In this document: positions 24,127 to 31,069 of the stretch, in pieces | Position numbering within the stretch: position 1 is the stretch's first letter | Layout: each line of letters opens with the position of its first letter | NCBI GenBank assembly: GCA_947459425.1 | Contig: CANHDJ010000037.1 | Coordinates: 1 to 35,448 of the forward strand | Direction of reading: 5' to 3' | DNA: 35,448 bases | Source of the DNA: Ignavibacteria bacterium | Lineage (GTDB): Bacteria > Bacteroidota > Ignavibacteria > Kapaibacteriales > UBA4661 | Translations under genes and position numbers: made by a program | Notes under the pieces: model-generated | The model's input: the letters and a program-made list of their open reading frames with translations, nothing else | Told to the model about the DNA's origin: nothing | Database searches by the model: none

Positions 24127-25739
24127 TAGTGAACTTCGTTGATTTCGTCCTCCAAACGCGGCTTCGGCGCTGGGTTTCCGAAAATGGTGCGAATGCTCAT
24201 TATCGGCACACCTGCGCCCATTATGCCAAAGCCCGCATGAGGACTGAGCGCGGGCAACATACCAAGCGGGGAAAATTGGACATCCGTGTTGGCGGCAAGA
24301 TTTTCAAACCATGTTCGTTCTGAAGGTACGATGCGGGGCGGAAGGTCGGCATTTGCTTGTGCGCCAGTGGCGACAAGGCGGCGTTGGTGCTGCTCTTCAG
24401 CGTCTTTGGTGTAGATGATGTAGGGAATCGTAAAACCGATAATACCACCGACCAAACTAGCAATCGCAGAGGTCAGTTGTAACGATTGAGCATTCGCCGC
24501 TTGACCGCTAAGAATTGCTGCGCTGACGGCAGAACTCAGAACGTAGGTCGGCAAATAACCGCCGATGGCACTTGCCAGATTGATAATCCGCCCTTGCAAA
24601 AAGGAAAAGTCTTTATTCTGCACGAGCGCATTTCCGACAAGATGCCCGCCGACAATCGCACCAATCGTCGCACCTGCCGCGACTTGCAGACTCGTCACAT
24701 TCGGTGATGCCGAGAAAATACTGATTGGCGCGGAGCCGATAATTGCTGAGGGCGTGGTCAAGACAACCGCGTCGCCGCCCGTCAATGCCGGAGATTTCGC
24801 AACTTCATTGCCGAGCCACATTCCAACAGCCGAGCCGATAAGTGTCGTAGCACCAACCAAACGCCCTGCATCATTGCCCGGAATAGACCGAAGATTATTC
24901 CCCGTTGCAAACTGCGCCAATACGCCCACATACACGCCGCTCCCACCAAAGGCAGTAATCATCTGGCTTTGCGCGGTGCTAAAGTTCAGCAAGTGTGCTA
25001 GTGCCAAGCCTGCTCCAGCTTCCACGCCGCCCATAATTGTTCCAGCAAGAAAGAAATCACCAAGATTAGTATTCTGGGGAGACAAAAGCAGATAAAGCGC
25101 CCAACCGTGCGCCGTGCCTTGCAGTAAGCCATTGCCCCACATCGTAGCGCTGGCGCGATTGTACCAAGGCTGGTTGACAGCCCAAGCGTATCCGCCTGTC
25201 GCTGCCAGCGTCGGGATGTACCAGATAGGAGTCTGTGGTGTAATAGACTGTCCTTGCGATGCCGTAATCGCATTGGTTATATCTACTACCAGACCACTAC
25301 TCAAGCCCCATGCAGCCGTTCCTACACCCAACGCCCAATCTTCCCACACAGCAGTCCGTTCTTCATTACCCCACATTGCAAAACTGCGCATTGCATCCGA
25401 GCTTTCGTATCGAATGCGGGCAACTTCTTGCATCGTCAGTGGCTTCAATTCTCGTTCGACCTTGCCATTGACGATATGCGTTACTTCCAGCGTGTAGGCT
25501 GTGTCGGCTGTTTGAAAAAGGTGTGCTTCGTAGAGATAGGGATACGAGCGGAGAATGACAAATTGCTTCTCAAATTCCCACGTCAGGCGCATGAGTTTAC
25601 CGCCGTAATCGAAGGAAACTTGTCGTTGGGTTTGTGGGGATGGATTGCCCGCAAGCGCTCCAGATGGCGGCTCTTGAGCAAAAGTAGATAAATAACTCGT
25701 CATCAACGCGAGCAATAGCGCGGCTACACGGTGTGGCAT
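24126..25739 (-). CDS. Unknown secreted Gly-rich protein, tandem paralogue 3 (first of the operon)
   Basis: The start is placed at the ATG at 25737-25739 because GAGGAG lies 5 bases upstream; a GTG two codons earlier is in frame but overlaps that ribosome site. The product has 537 residues with a signal peptide (ending STFAQ). It shares RQVSFDYGGKLMRLTWEFEK, the AVNQPWYNRASATMWGNG motif and the tail ERTWFENLAANTDVQFSPLG with paralogue 2. The hydrophobic middle (about 130-445) is made of Gly/Ala-rich segments. It is the first of three co-directional genes (1-bp overlap, then a 26-bp gap), so they probably form an operon and may build a joint envelope structure. No known domain is visible. Confidence 0.8.
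   Translation of the reverse strand: MPHRVAALLLALMTSYLSTFAQEPPSGALAGNPSPQTQRQVSFDYGGKLMRLTWEFEKQFVILRSYPYLYEAHLFQTADTAYTLEVTHIVNGKVERELKPLTMQEVARIRYESSDAMRSFAMWGNEERTAVWEDWALGVGTAAWGLSSGLVVDITNAITASQGQSITPQTPIWYIPTLAATGGYAWAVNQPWYNRASATMWGNGLLQGTAHGWALYLLLSPQNTNLGDFFLAGTIMGGVEAGAGLALAHLLNFSTAQSQMITAFGGSGVYVGVLAQFATGNNLRSIPGNDAGRLVGATTLIGSAVGMWLGNEVAKSPALTGGDAVVLTTPSAIIGSAPISIFSASPNVTSLQVAAGATIGAIVGGHLVGNALVQNKDFSFLQGRIINLASAIGGYLPTYVLSSAVSAAILSGQAANAQSLQLTSAIASLVGGIIGFTIPYIIYTKDAEEQHQRRLVATGAQANADLPPRIVPSERTWFENLAANTDVQFSPLGMLPALSPHAGFGIMGAGVPIMSIRTIFGNPAPKPRLEDEINEVH
24232..24351. repeat. 120-bp identical tract shared with 22565-22684 (copy B)
   Basis: It is the partner of the copy in paralogue 2 and identical over 120 bp. 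It encodes tail residues that include the ERTWFENLAANTDVQFSPLG region. Confidence 0.75.
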
Positions 25740-25830
25740 ATTCACTCCTCAAAAATTTGGATAGGATGAAAGGCGGAACGTTACTTCTCGCCGTAGTGAT
25801 TGGATGTTGAAAGTACCTGCTCAGTCCATC

Positions 25831-25936
25831 CCGTCGGGCGGCTTCTTCGCCGTCCGGCGGATTTTCGTAGCGTAGTAGTCGTGCTAGAAGAACCCGCCGG
25901 ACGGCAGCGTATTTTCACTCCTCAGCCGCCCGACGG
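25831..25936. repeat. Nested inverted repeat between asnB and the paralogue operon
   Basis: CCGTCGGGCGGC (25831-25842) pairs with GCCGCCCGACGG (25925-25936), and inside it CCGTCCGGCGG (25850-25860) pairs with CCGCCGGACGG (25894-25904). The four GC-rich arms make a double-stem structure of 106 bp. It may terminate asnB transcription or be a small palindromic repeat element. The 222-bp gap 25740-25961 holds nothing else that I can name. Confidence 0.65.
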
Positions 25937-25961
25937 AAAGAATATTTCTTATTCCTGCAAT

Positions 25962-27902
25962 TTACCCAATAAATCGTTTATACCACAATGCAAGATTCAG
26001 CAAGGTGTAGAGCGATTTTCCGTCATTACGCTTGCCGCTTGCATGGCGCTGCATCAGGCTTTCCAGCGTTGCCCGTTCAAAAATGCCTTCGGAAACAAGA
26101 CGCGACGACAGCACTTCTCGTTCCCAATAGCTTTTAAGCGGCTTGCGGAACCATTCATTGACCGGAGCGACAAAGCCTTGTTTGGGGCGATAGATAATGT
26201 CGTGTGGCAAAATATCAGCAACGGCGCGTTTGAGAATGTGCTTTGTTTCGCCGCCCTCATGCGCTAAACGCGGCACTTTGACGTGTTCCGGCAGCCCCAT
26301 GGTAAACTCAACAAGGCGGTGGTCGAGAAACGGTACACGTGCCTCCAAACCGTGTGCCATCGTGATTTTGTCAATCCGCATCAGCAACAGTTCCGGCAGA
26401 CGATGAGCAAATTCAAAATATGCCATTTGCGAAAGAAAATCGGCGTTGGGCTGCCGGGCGTAAAGGTCAGATTGGATGCGACCTGCAAGGCTGTCCGATT
26501 GTGTGAAATATCGCCGAAATTTTTCCGTAAAAAGCCGCTCTTGCAACGTCGCAACAATATCCACTCCGCCCCCGCGATAAAGCGAAATACCGCGTCCAGA
26601 GCCGCGCCGCAGGTAATCTAATGCCAAAAACTGCCCTTGCGAAGCAAACAACGGTTTTGCGGCAGAATAGGTCAGAGAGCGCATCCATGCGGGTATTGCC
26701 TGATAATTCTTCCACCATGAGCGGTAAAAACGCATTTCGCGGTGCATCCATCCATAACCCGCAAACTGTTCGTCGCTGCCCTCGCCGCCTTGCACAACGA
26801 TTGTTCCGCTTTGCCGAACAAGTTTGCTGACAAAATGAAGCGGGATGCAGGTTGGGTCTCCATTGGGTTCGTCTTCGTGCCAGACAAGCTGCTCCATTGC
26901 CCCTAAAGCATCGCTGTGGTCAATCTGCACTTCGTGGTGATTCGTCTTGAAGAGTTGCGCAATCTGGCGTGCATACTGAAGCTCGTTGTATTTTTCCAAT
27001 TCCTTAAATCCTACCGAAAATGTATCAACAGGGCGATTCATCAATTCCGCCATGAGCGCCACATTTGTGCTGGAATCAATCCCGCCACTCAAAAATACAC
27101 CAAAGGGAACATCGCTCATCATGCGGTCTTTGACGGCTTGCCGCAAAAGGCGCATAATTTCTTGCTCAATCTCCGGGGCGCTTGATTGCTGGGTTGTTTG
27201 GTTATTCGTCATTGCCTGAGCGGGATTCCAGTATTCTTCGATGCGGAGGTCGCCATTTTTACTCAATCGCAAAAAGTGTCCCGGCGCAAGTTTGTGAATA
27301 TCGGCAAAGAGCGTATCCGCGCCGCTCATGGAGTATGCGAGATAGTTCGGCAGTTCGTCCATATTCATCGCAGCGCTTATCTGCTCATGCACGAGCATTG
27401 CCTTGATTTCGGAGGCAAACAGAAAACGTCCGCCTTGGAGCGTGTAGTAAAGCGGTTTAATGCCAATGCGGTCGCGGGCGCAGAAGAGTTCTTGCTTGTG
27501 GTCGTCCCATATTGCCAAGCCCCACATTCCGACCATTTTTTGCAGTACCTCTGCGCCCCATTCGGCAAAGCCGTAGAGGATTGTTTCAGTGTCGCTTTGG
27601 GAGCGGTACTGGTAGCCTTTGGCTTCAAGTTCGCTGCGCAAGGCGCGGTGGTTATAGACTTCGCCGTTAAAAACGATGGTAAAACGTCCGTCGGCGGTGG
27701 TCATGGGCTGATGCCCGTTTGCGGAGAGGTCAATAATTGCCAGTCGGCGGAAGGCAAATCCGGCTTTGTGGTTTGGCGACATCCATTGCCCTTCGTCGTC
27801 GGGACCTCGGTGGGCAATACTGTCGCTCATGCGCTTCAAAAGAGCGTTGCTGATTCTAGGCTGGGAGGCTGAATACTCAATAATTCCGGCTATTCCACAC
27901 AT
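25962..27902 (-). CDS. asnB: Asparagine synthase (glutamine-hydrolysing)
   Basis: The enzyme makes asparagine from aspartate, ATP and glutamine. The ATG at 27900-27902 gives MCGIAGIIEY, which puts the catalytic Cys at position 2, as the class II glutamine amidotransferase domain requires; the longer frame from 27965 would bury it. The glutaminase domain (about 1-200) shows HRGPDDEG, RLAIIDLSANGHQPM and FNGEVYNHRAL. The synthetase domain has the ATP loop GVFLSGGIDSS near 270, then VGFKE and VQGGEGSDEQFAGYG. The end (LEARVPFLDHRLVEF, ILPHDIIYRPKQGF) is typical. At 646 residues it matches Bacteroidota and surface-polysaccharide-associated AsnB forms, so a role in modifying a cell-surface polymer is possible. 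No such cluster is visible beside it. Confidence 0.93.
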   Translation of the reverse strand: MCGIAGIIEYSASQPRISNALLKRMSDSIAHRGPDDEGQWMSPNHKAGFAFRRLAIIDLSANGHQPMTTADGRFTIVFNGEVYNHRALRSELEAKGYQYRSQSDTETILYGFAEWGAEVLQKMVGMWGLAIWDDHKQELFCARDRIGIKPLYYTLQGGRFLFASEIKAMLVHEQISAAMNMDELPNYLAYSMSGADTLFADIHKLAPGHFLRLSKNGDLRIEEYWNPAQAMTNNQTTQQSSAPEIEQEIMRLLRQAVKDRMMSDVPFGVFLSGGIDSSTNVALMAELMNRPVDTFSVGFKELEKYNELQYARQIAQLFKTNHHEVQIDHSDALGAMEQLVWHEDEPNGDPTCIPLHFVSKLVRQSGTIVVQGGEGSDEQFAGYGWMHREMRFYRSWWKNYQAIPAWMRSLTYSAAKPLFASQGQFLALDYLRRGSGRGISLYRGGGVDIVATLQERLFTEKFRRYFTQSDSLAGRIQSDLYARQPNADFLSQMAYFEFAHRLPELLLMRIDKITMAHGLEARVPFLDHRLVEFTMGLPEHVKVPRLAHEGGETKHILKRAVADILPHDIIYRPKQGFVAPVNEWFRKPLKSYWEREVLSSRLVSEGIFERATLESLMQRHASGKRNDGKSLYTLLNLALWYKRFIG

Positions 27903-27956
27903 AGAACGAGGGTTAGTGGGAGAAGAAATTTCTGACAAAATAACCATATAACAGCA

Positions 27957-27996
27957 AAGGCGCAAAAGCCTTTCATAATTCTAGCTTTTGCGCCTT
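27957..27996. other. GGCGCAAAA stem-loop between asnB and the acyltransferase gene
   Basis: AAGGCGCAAAAG (27957-27968) pairs with CTTTTGCGCCTT (27985-27996). T-runs follow only on the plus strand, although both neighbouring genes are minus, so termination for the acyltransferase gene would be inefficient. The stem is the same as in the terminator at 20689-20728. Confidence 0.55.
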
Positions 27997-28017
27997 CGAT
28001 TTTTGATTTTTTTTTCC

Positions 28018-29181
28018 TCAAACCAACAACGCATAGAGCAAAATCGCCGTCAACGAAAAGCGAATACCTTTGCGAATCGGTTGAGAATTGCGCTGGTAGT
28101 AATCAAGAATATAAGCGCTTACCAGTGTCAAACTAACGACCGCCACCGCAACAATCGCACCTTCGGCAAGTGTCAACGAGCGATACGCCGTGCCACGAGC
28201 AATTCCTCCAAACCAAGGCGTACCGAAAAGCAAGACCAGATGCGCCGTGTAGATATACAGTGATTTTTTGCCCAAGCGCGAATAATACTCTTCAAAGCGG
28301 CGTGTGAAACGGTACAAATACGTCAAAATGCCCATGAACACGAGAACACACCCGATGCGAATAAGGGCAAAATGCGGGCTGGCAAGATAATAATCGTGCT
28401 GAGGATAGAAAGTCATCGGCAAATACGTTCCCGCAATGCCTAGCGCCAGACACAGTGTGCCAATGGCAAACGCATAGAGCGGAAAACGGCTCTCACGCTC
28501 ATTTGCAGGGATTTCTTGCAGAAGCGTTCCAATACCAACGCCTACAAACATATAGGCAGCAAAGGGCAGCAACGTAAAGAGTGAGCCGTGTTTGAAGGTG
28601 AAATACGCACCCATCCACTCCGGCATAAAAGCAAACCAGTTGACCGTATCGGCAACAGGCGAAAGTGCGAGAATACACGCCGCAATCACGAGCGAAATAA
28701 CGGCAAAGGTGCGGTTGTTTTTTGTCGCATTCATTAGCAACATCGTCAAAATCAATGTTACGCCGGAGACGTGAAGAATATTGGTCTGAAAGAAAGCACG
28801 CCATCCGTCGGGCGGCACAAACGGCAAATCAAATACGCGATTTGCCGGAAAAACCAGCAAATACGCGATACCAATGAGCATCACGCCCCATTCGATACGC
28901 TTGGAGAGAATATTCGTCGGGATAGTGCCATCCGCATTACGTTTAGTGGCAAAGACTTGAACTGCACCGGAAATAATCAGAAATGTCGGCGCAGTCAGCC
29001 CGCGCAAGAAATGCCAGATGTTCCAAGGAAACTCGGCAAGATTGAGATACTGGGGCGAAACCATTGCATCAAGCGTATGCCCTTGCATCATCATCACCAT
29101 TGCCATCAGGCGAACAAGGTCGAGAATGTAGAAACGTTGCGATTTGGAGGACGTAATTGCGGTCGTGTCTGCGGTAGCCAT
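28018..29181 (-). CDS. DUF1624/HGSNAT-like membrane acyltransferase
   Basis: The 387-residue protein has about ten membrane helices. Near the start it reads RFYILDLVRLMAMVMMMQGH, the family's opening helix with a conserved His (QGHTLDAM), and then a second helix pair (FLRGLTAPTFLIISGAVQVF). Members of this family (heparan-alpha-glucosaminide N-acetyltransferase-like, DUF1624) move acetyl groups from cytoplasmic acetyl-CoA to sugars across the membrane. The end is a further helix followed by a short cytoplasmic tail. A role in modifying an envelope glycan is likely, the acceptor unknown. It stands alone on the minus strand, 115 bp before asnB in transcription order; no close coupling is seen. 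Confidence 0.8.
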   Translation of the reverse strand: MATADTTAITSSKSQRFYILDLVRLMAMVMMMQGHTLDAMVSPQYLNLAEFPWNIWHFLRGLTAPTFLIISGAVQVFATKRNADGTIPTNILSKRIEWGVMLIGIAYLLVFPANRVFDLPFVPPDGWRAFFQTNILHVSGVTLILTMLLMNATKNNRTFAVISLVIAACILALSPVADTVNWFAFMPEWMGAYFTFKHGSLFTLLPFAAYMFVGVGIGTLLQEIPANERESRFPLYAFAIGTLCLALGIAGTYLPMTFYPQHDYYLASPHFALIRIGCVLVFMGILTYLYRFTRRFEEYYSRLGKKSLYIYTAHLVLLFGTPWFGGIARGTAYRSLTLAEGAIVAVAVVSLTLVSAYILDYYQRNSQPIRKGIRFSLTAILLYALLV

Positions 29182-29314
29182 GAAAAATGAGCGCTGGTAG
29201 AAGGAAAAAAGAACCGATGTGGATAATGGAAATTACAGACTACAAAAATGTGCCAAAGTTTGTGCATTTTCAATGTACAAACGGTTAATTTTTATTCATT
29301 TTCCCCTCGAATAT

Positions 29315-29350
29315 GCAAGCCCGCATGAATCCTTATTCACACGGGCTTGC
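29315..29350 (-). terminator. Probable terminator of the MarR-NTF2-DOMON unit
   Basis: GCAAGCCCG (29315-29323) pairs with CGGGCTTGC (29342-29350) around an 18-base loop. On the minus strand it lies 26 bp after the DOMON stop at 29377. No long T-run follows, so it may be weak. Confidence 0.5.
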
Positions 29351-29376
29351 AAACCACATTCTGTAATGAGCAATCA

Positions 29377-29946
29377 TCACATCACAACCTTTACGTGCTG
29401 CCTCATGCGAGAGTGATGCGCAAAATCGTCCTCCATGCTATACGCACAAATCAAAAATACCGATGCAGCTTCCGTCAGGTTGTGATGAAAACGGTCTTGC
29501 GCGTGCTGTGTGATGGTGAATGATACCGTGCTTATGCCATGCTGCTCCGTCCCTTGAACATTGCTGACGGCGCTTGTGCCGCCAAGCATATTCACAGGCA
29601 AGTGTTCGCCAGACCGAACAACGTACTGGTCTTCAATTCGTACTTTTCCTTGCTCAATGCTTGCCATGATGAGGTTTGTACCGACAATATCATCGTGGGT
29701 GTTGAATCCAAGCGCTAACCAGCCTGTTGTTGGAGCCGTCATGGTACATTCTATCGTTCCGCCGGGCTGCAAAGACCATCGCACCGTCATTCCATCAATT
29801 TTGACGCTTTTTTCTTCCATACCCTGATTGAATAATGGTTGTGAAGGAAGTGATAACGAGAGTAAACCACTGAAAAACACGGTCAAAAGCGCTACAATGC
29901 CAAAGAAACGGTTGCGGCGCATGAGGTTTGAAAGACTCTTGCTCAT
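29377..29946 (-). CDS. DOMON-domain secreted protein
   Basis: The 189-residue product has an N-terminal signal or anchor (about residues 13-36, FFGIVALLTVFFSGLLSLSL). A DOMON domain follows: VKIDGMTVRWSLQPGGTIEC, then TTGWLALGFNTHDDIVGTNL, IEDQYVV and FTITQHAQDRFHHNL. The last strand is ASVFLICAYSM. DOMON domains bind haem or sugars; the GWLALGF motif and the several Met and His residues are compatible with haem, but that cannot be settled. The ATG overlaps the upstream stop by 4 bp (ATGA at 29943-29946), so translation is coupled to the NTF2-like gene. Confidence 0.8.
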   Translation of the reverse strand: MSKSLSNLMRRNRFFGIVALLTVFFSGLLSLSLPSQPLFNQGMEEKSVKIDGMTVRWSLQPGGTIECTMTAPTTGWLALGFNTHDDIVGTNLIMASIEQGKVRIEDQYVVRSGEHLPVNMLGGTSAVSNVQGTEQHGISTVSFTITQHAQDRFHHNLTEAASVFLICAYSMEDDFAHHSRMRQHVKVVM

Positions 29947-30416
29947 TTTTCTTTCCCCCGTGCCTGAAGTTCAACAAGGTCGTGAACAAGTTGCCATCCC
30001 GTTTCTGCCGAATAAAAGAGTGAAAAGGTTGAGGAAAAATGGAGCGCCGCACTTTCGAGTTCTGCCCGAACAATGGCGGTATTATTCCAAAGCTCAACAC
30101 TACGAATAGCGATAGTACGGGGCTTTCCGCCAATTTTTCCTTCGCTGATGAGCCTCAGGTACTGCTCACGGCTCTCAATGACAGGTGTCGCAGCACTGGT
30201 TCCGGGTAAATGCGCTAATGCACGGTAGTTTGGGTGCATCAACTGTTCTAACGCCTTTCTGTTGCTTTCATCTCCCGCCTTGATAAAGGCAACAACACGC
30301 AATTCCACAGCTTTTTTATCGGTATTTTCGTTGGTGATGTTCGCTGGTGCTTGTGCCAACACGCTCAAGATTGCGCCCGATATGGCAAATGCAATTGTTG
30401 CAAAAAGAGTTTTCAT
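29943..30416 (-). CDS. NTF2-like/SnoaL-type secreted protein (DUF4440-like)
   Basis: The 157-residue product begins with a signal peptide (MKTLFATIAFAISGAILSVL, cleaved after LAQA). The rest has the alpha-plus-beta cone pattern of the NTF2/DUF4440 group: VVAFIKAGDESNRKALEQLM, then HPNYRALAHLP, IAIRSVELWNNTAIVRAELE, FSLFYSAETGWQLVHDLVEL. Such domains bind small molecules; the substrate is unknown. The stop overlaps the DOMON start. A palindromic operator (30452-30471) lies 36 bp upstream of the start, matching one upstream of the MarR gene, so MarR probably controls this pair. Confidence 0.8.
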   Translation of the reverse strand: MKTLFATIAFAISGAILSVLAQAPANITNENTDKKAVELRVVAFIKAGDESNRKALEQLMHPNYRALAHLPGTSAATPVIESREQYLRLISEGKIGGKPRTIAIRSVELWNNTAIVRAELESAALHFSSTFSLFYSAETGWQLVHDLVELQARGKEK

Positions 30417-30451
30417 GGTTTTTCCTTTGTGTAGTAACTGTTAAATAGCTA

Positions 30452-30471
30452 ATAGTTAGTGTGCTAACTAT
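30452..30471 (-). promoter_or_regulatory. Probable MarR operator upstream of the NTF2-DOMON genes
   Basis: ATAGTTAGTGTGCTAACTAT is a perfect palindrome with 8-bp arms and a 4-bp centre. It lies 36 bp upstream of the start at 30416, where a promoter would be. It agrees at 15 of 20 positions with the site at 30935-30954 upstream of the MarR gene. Confidence 0.6.
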
Positions 30472-30490
30472 CGATATAAAAAAATACTGT

Positions 30491-30919
30491 TTATTTCTCG
30501 AAATTCTCAATCAACCGCCCCAAAACCCTCTTAAATACACGCAAATCAGATTCGGAGATATTGACAATTCCTTGCTCTCGAATAGCCATCACCATCGGCA
30601 AAAGTTTTTTTACCATCATTTTTCCCTCATTGGTTGTGTAAATCTCAAATTTACGACGGTCTTCCGAACTCATTTGGCGATAAACCCATCCTTTTTTGAC
30701 AAGATTATCAATAATTCGCGTAACCGTTGGTGCGTCTTTGAAGGCAAATTCCGTGATTTCAACCTGCGAAAGCCCCTGCCCGTCGTGAATAATATACAAC
30801 ACAACCCACTGTTCGACAGTAATGTCCACGCCCGCTTGCAAAAAGGTCTGCTGCGATACCATGCGCATTTGGCGAATAGCACGTTCCATCAGGTAAGGGT
30901 ACGCCTGTTCTATTTCCAT
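30491..30919 (-). CDS. MarR-family transcriptional regulator
   Basis: The 142-residue protein has the MarR winged-helix layout. Helices MEIEQAYPYLMERAIRQM precede ITVEQWVVLYIIHDGQGLSQ. The recognition helix region is AFKDAPTVTRIIDNLVKKGW, and the wing is VYRQMSSEDRRKFEIYTTNEG, with the family's DRR motif. The C-terminal helix pair makes the dimer interface. It probably represses its own gene and the downstream NTF2-DOMON pair through the matched operators at 30935-30954 and 30452-30471. The inducer is unknown. Confidence 0.93.
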   Translation of the reverse strand: MEIEQAYPYLMERAIRQMRMVSQQTFLQAGVDITVEQWVVLYIIHDGQGLSQVEITEFAFKDAPTVTRIIDNLVKKGWVYRQMSSEDRRKFEIYTTNEGKMMVKKLLPMVMAIREQGIVNISESDLRVFKRVLGRLIENFEK

Positions 30920-30934
30920 GTAGTTGCTGTAACA

Positions 30935-30954
30935 ATAGTTGTCATGCTAATTAT
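30935..30954 (-). promoter_or_regulatory. Probable MarR operator upstream of the MarR gene
   Basis: ATAGTTGTCATGCTAATTAT lies 16 bp upstream of the MarR start. It sits inside a 26-bp imperfect palindrome (30932-30957, ACAATA...TATTGT, 10 of 13 pairs). It matches the operator at 30452-30471 at 15 of 20 positions, which suggests autoregulation. Confidence 0.55.
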
Positions 30955-30997
30955 TGTAAATTATTTCTAAAAAAACTCATTTCCAAATTATTTCGGA

Positions 30998-31005
30998 CAA
31001 ATATA
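30998..31005 (-). promoter_or_regulatory. Bacteroidota-type -7 promoter box (TATATTTG) for marR
   Basis: On the minus strand it reads TATATTTG, 79 bp upstream of the MarR start at 30919, identical to the boxes at 2118-2125 and 3246-3253. The putative operator lies between it and the gene. Confidence 0.45.
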
Positions 31006-31042
31006 ACAAAAACCCCGCAATGCTCGGCACAATGCGGGGTTT
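31006..31042 (-). terminator. Terminator of the acetyl-CoA synthetase gene
   Basis: AACCCCGCA pairs with TGCGGGGTT around a 14-base loop (31011-31042). On the minus strand the stem is followed by TTTTTG. It lies 28 bp after the acs stop. Confidence 0.8.
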
Positions 31043-31069
31043 GCGATGACATTTATTGACAGATAACGA

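Noticed and set aside
20759..25739. Three paralogues as ordinary outer-membrane barrels
   Set aside because: The middle parts are long Gly/Ala-rich hydrophobic runs and not alternating strands, and the ends lack a terminal aromatic residue.
27186..27872. 228-codon open frame on the plus strand inside asnB
   Set aside because: It is a shadow of the asparagine synthase gene; the minus-strand product has complete glutaminase and synthetase motifs.
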